Assembly: GCA_900315945.1 (NCBI GenBank)
Contig: ONAZ01000005.1
Span: 60,721-124,720 of the forward strand
Origin: an uncultured Lachnospiraceae bacterium
GTDB lineage: Bacteria > Bacillota > Clostridia > Lachnospirales > Lachnospiraceae
Reading direction: 5' to 3'
DNA: 64,000 bases
Of the stretch, positions 47,674 through 55,351 are shown in pieces. The notes under the pieces are model-generated. The model saw only the letters and a program-made list of their open reading frames with translations, ran no database searches and was not told where the DNA came from. The position numbers were made by a program, and so were the translations under genes. The stretch's first letter is position 1. The number at the start of each line of letters is the position of its first letter.

Positions 47674-47910
47674 AGGGGATAAGGTAATACAGGCGCTCTT
47701 AGACATTGATGTTTCTTCGCTAAGTATATATAAGTGATTATGTATGATTCTATAACTATTACGAAACCGATGACCGATCAGACATCGTGTCTGCGGTCAT
47801 CTAGTCTCACCATCCATGGTGAGACTTTTCTGTGTAATGTGATAATCACTAATATATACTAAGCTTGAATCAATATGTCTAAGAGCGCCTGTACCACCTT
47901 ATCCCCTCTA
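47671..47910. mobile_element. MITE-like 240-bp inverted-repeat element
   Basis: Flanked by TA on both sides (47671-47672 and 47909-47910). The terminal 33 bases, beginning GAGGGGATAAGGT and continuing TACAGGCGCTCTTAGACAT, are inverted at the other end with two mismatches. An inner block (CTTAGTATATATTAGTGATTAT type) pairs again, giving an outer stem of about 68 bp. The centre has two hairpins: 47769-47801 (GATGACC/GGTCATC) and 47803-47826 (a perfect 11-bp stem AGTCTCACCAT, then TTTC). No open frame is present. It lies between convergent azlD and the SGNH-like gene. TA duplication and terminal repeats suggest a non-autonomous IS630/Tc1-type element; a structured RNA or double terminator is the alternative. 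Confidence 0.6.
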
Positions 47911-47914
47911 TAAT

Positions 47915-48940
47915 TTAGTTTAAATGCGCCAGAACCTCATCATAACTATTATAGAAATACTGCTCTGGGTTATCGCTCTTTAACACTTCAACAAGAAGTT
48001 TAGACTGCCTATCTGCAATATCTCCCATCATATGTCCATCTGCATCGACATAGTCTTCATCAGTACGATATAAATATTCCCATTTTCCATAGTTGAAGTC
48101 ATAGAATTCTATTCCCATAGAGCCAAAGAGTTTATCGAAATAGTCGTGTACGTCTCCCATATTTTGTATCTTTAGTCTAGATGGAATAAGTGCTGACTGG
48201 ACACATATAATCCTTATGCCATGCTCATCACAGTATTCTTTCATTTTAAGGAATGAATCAATATTATCCTGCTCAACGGTTCCATCAAATTCCCAGACTC
48301 CCCATCCTAAATCAGGCGCTCTGTTAACTCCACGAAGAAAACCTCTTCCCTCATATTTGTACGCTGTATCTGACTTAAGATACTTATTAACAGAATTCAT
48401 TGCACTGTCTTCATTAGCAATATATGACGGATCTAGCTTAGCACTAACACAATTAGGTGTTTTCTCTATATTCTCTGCCGTTAACATATAGTCACAGAAT
48501 AGTCTAATAAATCTATCTGGCCATACAACTTCTTTAAAGTATTTAACCCATCTTGTTCCCGTAAGATATGGAACAAGATTCATATCTGTTCCTGCATCTC
48601 TAGTCTGATCAAGTCTCCAATAATAAGGATCAATATCAAGAATAACCGTCTTGTATTTGCCATCTACGTTTGCTTCCTGCATTATGTAATTAATATTGTT
48701 CATGGGCGTTATTCTTCTAGCTACACTAACTGCTTTACAATCCAAACCATCTGATATTATATATGGATTATATCCGCATTCTGCGTGAGACTGTCCCATT
48801 ATAAGGACATTATAATCTCCTTCTTTTGCCTGATTTAGTAGCACCCTTATTCCAGACGGTGGCGTAAGCAAAAATGTAAATATTCCGAGGACCAATATAA
48901 ATACTAATACAAAGCCAAGTATTCGTTTAAAAGTTCGCAT
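47915..48940 (-). CDS. SGNH/DltD-like accessory protein to MBOAT
   Basis: A 341-residue protein with one N-terminal membrane helix (about 5-25). An extracytoplasmic domain begins VLIMGQSHAECGYNPYIIS, where GQS resembles the nucleophile block of SGNH/GDSL-type esterases. A later FYDFNYGKWEYLYRTDEDYVDADGHM could supply the Asp/His. It overlaps the MBOAT gene by 14 bases. DltD- or AlgX-like proteins partner MBOAT acyltransferases in wall or polysaccharide acylation. The start at 48940 follows AAAGGGGG. Confidence 0.7.
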   Translation of the reverse strand: MRTFKRILGFVLVFILVLGIFTFLLTPPSGIRVLLNQAKEGDYNVLIMGQSHAECGYNPYIISDGLDCKAVSVARRITPMNNINYIMQEANVDGKYKTVILDIDPYYWRLDQTRDAGTDMNLVPYLTGTRWVKYFKEVVWPDRFIRLFCDYMLTAENIEKTPNCVSAKLDPSYIANEDSAMNSVNKYLKSDTAYKYEGRGFLRGVNRAPDLGWGVWEFDGTVEQDNIDSFLKMKEYCDEHGIRIICVQSALIPSRLKIQNMGDVHDYFDKLFGSMGIEFYDFNYGKWEYLYRTDEDYVDADGHMMGDIADRQSKLLVEVLKSDNPEQYFYNSYDEVLAHLN

Positions 48941-50423
48941 ACATAAATCCCCCTTTAAATGATACTGACACAAAGCATGCAATAATTTGGATTAGCACCA
49001 CCCAAACAAGAACTTGCAGCCAATAGTTCTTCTTGCTTAAACTATCTCTTATAGATATATTCTTCTCATGAAGTATATCAACAACAAGAACTCCTGCTAT
49101 GCTAGGCGGTAATATAAACCAATCCCAATGCATAAATTCTAAGCAATCAAAACTTGTAAGATCAAATCTTATACTATTATATAGCATTACAAATGCATCC
49201 TTCATAGATGTGGTACAATCAAATACCCAACCTACTGTAATAATGAATAATGTTCTTATTAAAGAAAATGCTCTATATCCTTTAGACTTATCATTTATGT
49301 GAAGTCCCTTCTTCCAAGCTGCATATTCATCTACAAGAATAGCGGATATTGCAAGAATAATACCATTATATAGACCCCATGCCAGGTAATTAGTACCAAG
49401 TCCGTGCCATACGCCAACAAGGATAAATACAATAATATCTGCTATTGCCATACCTATTCTATTAGCTCTTTTTCTAGATACAACTTTCTTAAGACCTTTC
49501 TTAGTCTTACCCATCCATTTAGAAATAGAAATAGGATAGAATATATAATCCTTCATCCACTGACCTAGAGATATGTGCCATCTACGCCAAAACTCTCCTA
49601 GTGATAATGAGAAGTATGGCTGTCTAAAGTTGTCTTTCATGGTAATACCAAAGCACTGTGATACACCACGAATAACATCTATACCTCCACTAAAGTCACA
49701 GTATAGCTGTATTCCATAAGCAATAAATCCTATCCATACTGTCACACCATATGGAGTATCTGTATTAGAGTAAAAAATCTGATCAACGTATGTTCCAACT
49801 CTATCAGCTATAACAAGTTTCTTGAACATACCCCAAAGCATTAGTTGCACACCATACTTGATATTATGCCAATCCAATTTATGCTCTTTGAATAATTCCG
49901 GTGCAAGTTCTGAGTACTTACTTATTGGACCTTGTACCATTTGTGGAAAATAAGATGTAAATAAAAGAATCTTAAAATAATTCTTCTCAGCTTCAATCTT
50001 ACCCCAATATACATCAAGCATATAAGATATTACCTGAAGCGTGTAGTAAGAAAGACCTGCCGGAACAATAAAATTACGCATAAACGTTTTATACGGATAA
50101 TCTGTTCCAAGGAATGTAACGTCGTGATTGAATAATTCCATTCCAAGCACATATTTCAATATAATAAGTACCGCCAGAGAAAGAGCCATTCCACCAATAA
50201 GAAACAACTTCTTGTGATCTTTACTTTTCTCAACAAGCCTTGCACTAAAATATGTTACTGTACTTGTAAATATTACAAATAATCCACCAAATACACTAAC
50301 GGAATATATATATACAAAACTAAGTAGGATTAAATAGCCCCAACGAAATTTTGCTGGGATTATATAATACGATATTACTGATACTATAAAAAATATCATA
50401 AAGCCAACGGCTGTAATACTCAT
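48927..50423 (-). CDS. MBOAT-family O-acyltransferase (AlgI/DltB-like)
   Basis: A 498-residue membrane protein with about eleven helices. It has the AlgI/DltB hallmarks: QMVQGPISKYSEL, YGIQLYCDFSGGIDVIRG, LGEFWRRWHISLGQWMKDYIFYPI and the catalytic His in LVGVWHGLGTNYLAWGLYNG. These enzymes move acyl groups across the membrane onto exopolysaccharides or teichoic acids. GGAAAGGAAC precedes the ATG. It is translationally coupled to the SGNH-like gene. Substrate unknown. Confidence 0.9.
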   Translation of the reverse strand: MSITAVGFMIFFIVSVISYYIIPAKFRWGYLILLSFVYIYSVSVFGGLFVIFTSTVTYFSARLVEKSKDHKKLFLIGGMALSLAVLIILKYVLGMELFNHDVTFLGTDYPYKTFMRNFIVPAGLSYYTLQVISYMLDVYWGKIEAEKNYFKILLFTSYFPQMVQGPISKYSELAPELFKEHKLDWHNIKYGVQLMLWGMFKKLVIADRVGTYVDQIFYSNTDTPYGVTVWIGFIAYGIQLYCDFSGGIDVIRGVSQCFGITMKDNFRQPYFSLSLGEFWRRWHISLGQWMKDYIFYPISISKWMGKTKKGLKKVVSRKRANRIGMAIADIIVFILVGVWHGLGTNYLAWGLYNGIILAISAILVDEYAAWKKGLHINDKSKGYRAFSLIRTLFIITVGWVFDCTTSMKDAFVMLYNSIRFDLTSFDCLEFMHWDWFILPPSIAGVLVVDILHEKNISIRDSLSKKNYWLQVLVWVVLIQIIACFVSVSFKGGFMYANF

Positions 50424-50586
50424 TTCTTAGTTCCTTTCCGATTATTATGCATTAAGACGCACTCCGGTGAATATAATAACACATTTTAACAAGGGATTCA
50501 TTAGACATTTTTTATTATTTAACTAAAATATATAATGAAATAATGTCCAAATTGGTGTATTATATTTATGTTTAGGGAGGGAAACC

Positions 50587-51828
50587 ATGAAAAATAAGAA
50601 AAAGGCAATAATAATTACATGTATTTGCTGTGTTTCAGTTTTAGTTCTAATCACTGTACTCTTATTACATTTTCTCTATTATAGTTTTACATTTTCCACA
50701 GATGACGGAACAAAAATAAGTAATAACTCAGATGTAGAGGTTGTGTTTGGACAGAAAGAACTTCCAAATATCAAAGCAATTTATAAGGATTATACTGATA
50801 ACAGCGCCGGAACAGAAGTAGAAGTCACAAAATCAGGAGATGCAGACCTTTCAAAAATCGGCACATACCCTATAACATACACTGCTAACTATAACGGCAA
50901 GTCGAAGTCTATAGATGTTAATATCAAAGTAGTCGACAAGACAGGTCCTGAAATCAAATTAAAAGGCGGTAATGAAATCCATTGGCGACTTGGTAAAGAA
51001 TTTAAAGATCCTGGTTACACTGCTGTTGACGATGTTGATGGCGATGTTACTGCAAATGTTACAGTTGAAGGCAATGTAGATATCAACACTGAAGGTGATT
51101 ATACATTAACATATAAAGTAAAAGATTCTAGCGGAAATGAAACAACAGTTGAAAGAAAGGTTACTGTTGAACAGAAAAAAGAACCTGTTGTTACTGACCC
51201 AACTGACAAAGTAGTCTACTTAACATTTGACGACGGTCCTGGACCTTATACTCAGAAGCTTCTTGACATACTTGACAAGTACAATGTTAAGGCAACATTT
51301 TTTGTAACACATGGATATCCTAATTACGAGAATCTAATTGGAGAAGAAGCAAGACGTGGTCATACAGTTGCAGTTCATTCATATACACACAAGTACGACC
51401 AAATATACAGAAGTGTAGACGCCTTCTTCGAAGACTTCAACAAAATGAACGATGTAATAAAGGCACAGACAGGACAAGAATCGACTATCCTTAGATTCCC
51501 TGGAGGAAGTTCTAATACAGTTAGTAGAAAATACTGCCCTGGTGTTATGACTGCTCTAACCAACGAAATGAATAATCGCGGTATTCTTTATGCTGACTGG
51601 AATGTATCTAGTGGTGATGCAGGAGAGACAACAAGTACACAACAAGTTATTACAAATGTAATAAATGGAATTCAAAAGAATCATGTGTCTACTATACTAC
51701 AACATGACATCAAAGATTTCTCAGTAAATGCTGTGGAACAGATCATACAATGGGGCAAAAGCAATGGATATACATTCCTTCCATTAACAGAACATAGCCC
51801 TATGTTCCATCAGCCAGTAGCTAACTAA
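50587..51828 (+). CDS. Ig-like (DUF5011) polysaccharide deacetylase
   Basis: A 413-residue exported enzyme with an N-terminal membrane anchor (about 7-30). Two Ig-like domains follow (about 45-120 and 122-197, the second with DPGYTAVDDVDGDVT of DUF5011 type). A NodB deacetylase domain ends the protein: LTFDDGPGPYTQKLL (Asp pair at about 215), HSYTH metal ligands and RFPGG. Such enzymes N-deacetylate peptidoglycan or chitin-like sugars. GGGAGGG lies just before the ATG. It stands alone with a strong terminator. Confidence 0.9.
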   Translation: MKNKKKAIIITCICCVSVLVLITVLLLHFLYYSFTFSTDDGTKISNNSDVEVVFGQKELPNIKAIYKDYTDNSAGTEVEVTKSGDADLSKIGTYPITYTANYNGKSKSIDVNIKVVDKTGPEIKLKGGNEIHWRLGKEFKDPGYTAVDDVDGDVTANVTVEGNVDINTEGDYTLTYKVKDSSGNETTVERKVTVEQKKEPVVTDPTDKVVYLTFDDGPGPYTQKLLDILDKYNVKATFFVTHGYPNYENLIGEEARRGHTVAVHSYTHKYDQIYRSVDAFFEDFNKMNDVIKAQTGQESTILRFPGGSSNTVSRKYCPGVMTALTNEMNNRGILYADWNVSSGDAGETTSTQQVITNVINGIQKNHVSTILQHDIKDFSVNAVEQIIQWGKSNGYTFLPLTEHSPMFHQPVAN

Positions 51829-51850
51829 TAGCATATTTACAAAAACAAAA

Positions 51851-51888
51851 CCTCAAGTATCTGTTAATCCAGAACTTGAGGTTTTTTT
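51851..51888. terminator. Bidirectional terminator between deacetylase and fliS-like gene
   Basis: CCTCAAGT (51851-51858) pairs with ACTTGAGG (51874-51881), followed by T7 on the plus strand and with A-rich sequence before it, between convergent genes. Confidence 0.85.
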
Positions 51889-51909
51889 AATATTATTTGT
51901 TCCTATTTC

Positions 51910-52383
51910 TTAAGCTAAGAACCCTCTATTATCATTAGTATCTACAGCTTCATTAACATCTGTTTTACCATATGTAAGTCCGGCCGCAATCTTCTGAGTG
52001 TTCTCCATAAGAGGTGCAGAATCATCATTCTCTGCAACTTCTCTAAAGGCTTCTGCAAGAGGTTCTATTACTTCTCTTGCTTCATTTATTCCTTCATCAC
52101 GACCACTATACATTGATTTGGCAATAGACCTCTTACAATAATCATACAGACTATATAAATCCTTTGAAATATCGTATTTGAAGTCAAGGGCATTCTGCAA
52201 ATGCTCTAGTACTTCATTTGCATGACGCAAAGCCTCCATATACTCTTCCTGTTCATGATTCTTAAGTCCTTCTGTCGCATCATCCAAATCTACCAATACC
52301 ATATCAAATAATACAGCAATTATCTGACTCTTATTACCATTAGTAATTCTTCTGGTAAATGTGGTTACAGCTTCTTGATCCAT
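51910..52383 (-). CDS. fliS: FliS-like flagellin export chaperone
   Basis: A 157-residue, largely helical acidic protein. It has the FliS-type pattern: ITNGNKSQIIAVLFDMVLVDLDDATEGL, LRHANEVLEHLQNALDF, and DLYSLYDYCKRSIAKSMYSG. FliS binds the C-terminus of flagellin to prevent premature polymerisation. It is longer than usual (about 125-135 residues), with a 25-residue acidic tail. It lies directly downstream of flagellin but after a very strong terminator. It has its own GGAGGG site and a plausible promoter (52428-52455), so it may be expressed separately. Confidence 0.75.
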   Translation of the reverse strand: MDQEAVTTFTRRITNGNKSQIIAVLFDMVLVDLDDATEGLKNHEQEEYMEALRHANEVLEHLQNALDFKYDISKDLYSLYDYCKRSIAKSMYSGRDEGINEAREVIEPLAEAFREVAENDDSAPLMENTQKIAAGLTYGKTDVNEAVDTNDNRGFLA

Positions 52384-52427
52384 AAAAACCCTCCTAAACC
52401 CATTATGTTTCTCGATTAATAATTACT

Positions 52428-52455
52428 ACAATACATATTTTCTTCTCTATCACAA
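52428..52455 (-). promoter_or_regulatory. Possible sigma-A promoter of fliS-like gene
   Basis: TTGTGA (52450-52455) and TATTGT (52428-52433) with a 16-base spacer on the minus strand, located after the flagellin terminator. Confidence 0.4.
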
Positions 52456-52483
52456 TACACATAGATTTTATCACATTTTCTCA

Positions 52484-52537
52484 CAAAAAAATACCCCACA
52501 TTGTATGTTAACTTTTTTAACATACAATATAGGGTAT
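52484..52537 (-). terminator. Flagellin gene terminator
   Basis: A near-perfect inverted repeat (52491-52511 with 52517-52537): ATACCC and TTGTATGTTAA arms with a small internal mismatch, then seven T on the minus strand (52484-52490). Confidence 0.85.
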
Positions 52538-52550
52538 ATTTATTATTAAA

Positions 52551-52571
52551 ACAATTCGTTTCACGAATTGT
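52551..52571. repeat. REP-like palindrome, copy C
   Basis: A 21-bp palindrome with 9-bp perfect arms (ACAATTCGT / ACGAATTGT) around TTC, followed by CAC. It is the same as the first module of copies A and B, and here sits alone between the flagellin stop and its terminator. Confidence 0.65.
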
Positions 52572-52594
52572 CACTTACCATATTACTCAGATAA

Positions 52595-53980
52595 TTATTG
52601 GAGAAGTTGAAGGGCAAGTTGAGGTAATTCATTAGCCTGACTTAAGGCGCTTGTAGATGACTGAGATAGAACGTTGTATTTTGTATATTCTGTCATCTCT
52701 CTTGCCATATCAGCATCAGAGATACGAGACATGGCAGAAGTCATATTTTCACTTGTCTCATCTAAGTTTGCTACAGAACTTTCTAGTCTATTCTGATAAG
52801 CACCAAGATCTGCTCTTGCTTTATTAATATAATCAAGTGCATCACTTAACTTATCGAGAGCCCTTTTTGCTCCATTAACAGTAGTTACATTTACATCATC
52901 TATATACATATGCTCTGTATCAGTAGCTGGTATTCTAACTGTCATATACTGACCTTCATTAGCACCAATCTGCAAATCCATTGGTCCAACGTCAGTAACA
53001 TTCATGTTAACATCTCCTTTATATCCTGCTTCTGCTAAGAATGATATCTCGAATCCACCTGCATCTGTAATAGTAACCTTATTTCCCTCAACTCGATATG
53101 TTGCTTGGTTAGAGAAATCAGATGTTTTATCTAATGTAATTACAGCGTTATTTCCTGTTGCGGTAAAAGAGGTTGGAAAACCAAAGAGCGTAGCCAAGTC
53201 ATCATTTGAAAATGTTATCGTAAGCTCTGCGTCTGTTCCATAGGCCGTTGATTCAAATACAGCAACATGTTCTCCGGCATTACCGTATTCCGAAATAATC
53301 GCCTCTCCTATTTCAGCTGCATCACGTATTGCCTCGTATATTTCCTGACTGGTCATTCCTTCCTTAATCTGTGCTGCAGCTCCATTAATTTCAATCGTGC
53401 CTGCCTGTGCAGCGGTAATCGGTCCAAACTCTTCCCAATTCTTCGTTGAAGCCATATTTGCTCGTGTTGCAGCTGTATCAATAGTAAGATTGTATTGTCC
53501 AGAAGCTACAGTCTGAGATGACTGTTGACGAGAAATATGATCTGCATATATTCTTGTATTAATTGAACCATCAAGCAATGTCTTAGTGTTAAACTCAGTT
53601 GACGTTGCGATTCTATCTATCTCGGTTTTAAGTGAATCTATCTCACTTTGAATAGCCTCTTTATCTCCCTGCTCTGTAATTCCGTTAGCAGCTTGTATTG
53701 CTAACTCTCGCATACGCTGAATCATACTTGTAACTTCATTAAGGGCACCATCAGCTGTCTGAATTACACTTATTCCATCGTTTGCATTTCTAGAAGAACG
53801 ATCTAACCCATCTATCTGAGCTTTCATCTTGCCGGAGATAGCCATACCCGATGGATCATCAGAGGCATGATTTATTTTAAGACCTGAAGATAATCTCTCC
53901 ATTGTCTTAGCAAGTGAATTTTCATTTCTAAGTAATTGTCTATTAGTAATTAAAGCTGGAATGTTGTTGTTAATTTTCAT
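52595..53980 (-). CDS. fliC: Flagellin
   Basis: The filament subunit, 461 residues. The conserved N-terminal D0/D1 begins MKINNNIPALITNRQLLRNE and has SLAKTMERLSSGLKINHASDDPSGMAISGKM. The C-terminal D1/D0 has LESSVANLDETSENMTSAMSRISDADMA and ends QANELPQLALQLLQ. The central 200 residues (about 150-350) are strand-rich and variable, as expected for the surface-exposed part. The start at 53980 is set by AGAGG 8 bases upstream. A sigma-28 promoter (54251-54278) drives it through a 265-base leader holding a terminator-like hairpin and REP-like repeats. Confidence 0.96.
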   Translation of the reverse strand: MKINNNIPALITNRQLLRNENSLAKTMERLSSGLKINHASDDPSGMAISGKMKAQIDGLDRSSRNANDGISVIQTADGALNEVTSMIQRMRELAIQAANGITEQGDKEAIQSEIDSLKTEIDRIATSTEFNTKTLLDGSINTRIYADHISRQQSSQTVASGQYNLTIDTAATRANMASTKNWEEFGPITAAQAGTIEINGAAAQIKEGMTSQEIYEAIRDAAEIGEAIISEYGNAGEHVAVFESTAYGTDAELTITFSNDDLATLFGFPTSFTATGNNAVITLDKTSDFSNQATYRVEGNKVTITDAGGFEISFLAEAGYKGDVNMNVTDVGPMDLQIGANEGQYMTVRIPATDTEHMYIDDVNVTTVNGAKRALDKLSDALDYINKARADLGAYQNRLESSVANLDETSENMTSAMSRISDADMAREMTEYTKYNVLSQSSTSALSQANELPQLALQLLQ

Positions 53981-53992
53981 ATGTAATACCTC

Positions 53993-54085
53993 TTTCGCAA
54001 ATTGTCGCCTTGTCATACAACAATCCGCTTCGCGAATTGTCGCCTAGCAATAAGGAATCCTCCCATGCTTTGCATGGGCCCCTCC
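53993..54085. repeat. REP-like element, copy B plus partial copy
   Basis: The full copy at 54020-54085 has the same three modules as copy A: palindrome 54020-54040 (one mismatch), a weakened CCT..AGG hairpin, and CCCATGC-TTT-GCATGGG at 54062-54078. A partial copy (TTTCGCAAATTGTCGCCTTG) lies at 53993-54012 directly beside the flagellin ribosome site. Both share the core AATTGTCGCCT. Confidence 0.7.
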
Positions 54086-54092
54086 TTGTTGC

Positions 54093-54155
54093 ATAAAACA
54101 AAAGTGCAAGTGGAAATATAATATCAGTGTATTATATTTGCGCTTCCTTGCACTT
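54093..54155 (-). terminator. Terminator-like hairpin inside flagellin leader
   Basis: CTTGCACTT (54147-54155) pairs with AAGTGCAAG (54102-54110). An inner ATATAATA / TATTATAT stem is separated from the outer stem by a partly unpaired stretch. On the minus strand it is followed by TTTTGTTTT. It lies between the sigma-28 promoter and the flagellin start, about 88 bases after the predicted transcription start. Confidence 0.65.
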
Positions 54156-54243
54156 ATAAATTTTTCCAATAGGTTTTTCCTTAAACCCTTCCTTGGATAT
54201 CTGCCGATGGAATCCTTTCCATGCGGTAGTATTTATTTTTGTT
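54095..54243 (-). ncRNA. Possible sigma-28-dependent leader RNA or small RNA
   Basis: The stretch from the predicted sigma-28 start (about 54243) to the end of the T-rich tail would give an RNA of about 150 bases. It has six GGA triplets in the first 85 bases. One sits in the loop of a perfect 6-bp hairpin (ATGGAA-AGGA-TTCCAT, near 54200-54215), a layout like CsrA targets. A 13-codon reading frame without a ribosome site is also present. It is unknown whether this is an attenuated flagellin leader or a separate small RNA. Confidence 0.4.
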
Positions 54244-54250
54244 ACTTTAT

Positions 54251-54278
54251 ATATCGGCATGGATACAAGAAGAGTTTA
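54251..54278 (-). promoter_or_regulatory. Sigma-28 flagellar promoter of flagellin
   Basis: TAAA (54275-54278) and GCCGATAT (54251-54258) with a 16-base spacer on the minus strand, matching the sigma-28/sigma-D consensus TAAA-N15-GCCGATAA. Confidence 0.8.
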
Positions 54279-54319
54279 GTCTATTTGAAAATAATATTTA
54301 GTTTAAAATAATGTCTTTT

Positions 54320-55351
54320 TTAGATTAAGTCTGCAACCTCATAAAGCATTTTCTTAGTTTTTTCAATACCAAGACATGGATCTGTAATAGACTTTCCATA
54401 TACTCCACCATCCACATCTTGTCTTCCATCTTCAATGTAACTCTCAACCATAAATCCTCTAACATGCTTCTTAATTGTTTCGCTATGACGACAACTATGT
54501 AATACTTCCTTGATGATACGAGGTTGTTCAAATGGATTCTTATTAGAATTAGAGTGATTAGTATCAACAATAATTCCTGGATTCTTAAGACCGCTTTCAT
54601 CATATCTATCGCATAGATGTATGAGTTCCTCATAATGATAGTTAGGATTATTCTCTCCATGCTTATTAGTATATCCACGGAGAATGACATGAGCATATGG
54701 GTTACCCTCTGTATGAACTTCCCATCCTCTATAGATAAATGAATGACCATTCTGAGCAGCCTGGATTGCATTAAGCATAACTGCATTATCGCCACTTGTT
54801 GGATTCTTCATTCCACATGGAATTCCAAGTCCTGATGCAACAAGACGATGCTGTTGATTCTCAACTGAACGTGCACCAACTGCTACATATGCAAGAAGAT
54901 CATCTAAGTATTTGTGATTCTCCGGATATAGCATTTCATCTGCACAAGCAAAACCTGTTTCCTTAACTGCGCGCATGTGAAGCTCTCTTGTTGCGATTAT
55001 TCCTTTAAACAAATCCGGTTTCTTAGTTGGATCAGGTTGATGCAGTATACCTTTATATCCTTCACCAGTTGTACGCGGTTTATTAGTATAGATTCGAGGA
55101 ATAATTAGAATTTTATCCTTTACATCTTCCTGAATAGGACGAAGCTTATCTATATAATCAATAACACTATCTTCATTATCTGCAGAACATGGACCAATTA
55201 CCATAACAAGCTTGTCTGATTTTCCGTTGAAAATGTTCTTTAATTCATTAATTGTATTATCTACTACCTCACCCATTGTTCCGGTTAAAGGATACATTTC
55301 CTTAACTTCCATAGGTAGTGCAAGTTTTCTCTCAAAAAGTGTGTCCATCAT
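54320..55351 (-). CDS. aroF: DAHP synthase, AroG/AroF type
   Basis: First step of the shikimate pathway: joins phosphoenolpyruvate and erythrose 4-phosphate. The 343-residue class I-alpha enzyme has VMVIGPCSADNEDSVIDYIDKL, PRIYTNKPRTTGEGYKGILHQPDP, GARSVENQQHRLVASGL, GMKNPTSGD and IIVDTNHSNSNKNP metal-site motifs. The start overlaps the pheA stop by one base (TAATG), with AGGGAG upstream. Feedback specificity cannot be told from sequence by eye. Confidence 0.95.
   Translation of the reverse strand: MMDTLFERKLALPMEVKEMYPLTGTMGEVVDNTINELKNIFNGKSDKLVMVIGPCSADNEDSVIDYIDKLRPIQEDVKDKILIIPRIYTNKPRTTGEGYKGILHQPDPTKKPDLFKGIIATRELHMRAVKETGFACADEMLYPENHKYLDDLLAYVAVGARSVENQQHRLVASGLGIPCGMKNPTSGDNAVMLNAIQAAQNGHSFIYRGWEVHTEGNPYAHVILRGYTNKHGENNPNYHYEELIHLCDRYDESGLKNPGIIVDTNHSNSNKNPFEQPRIIKEVLHSCRHSETIKKHVRGFMVESYIEDGRQDVDGGVYGKSITDPCLGIEKTKKMLYEVADLI

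Noticed and set aside
54325..54795. 156-residue open frame inside aroF on the same strand
   Set aside because: A shadow frame within a fully conserved DAHP synthase gene; no ribosome site or recognisable motif.
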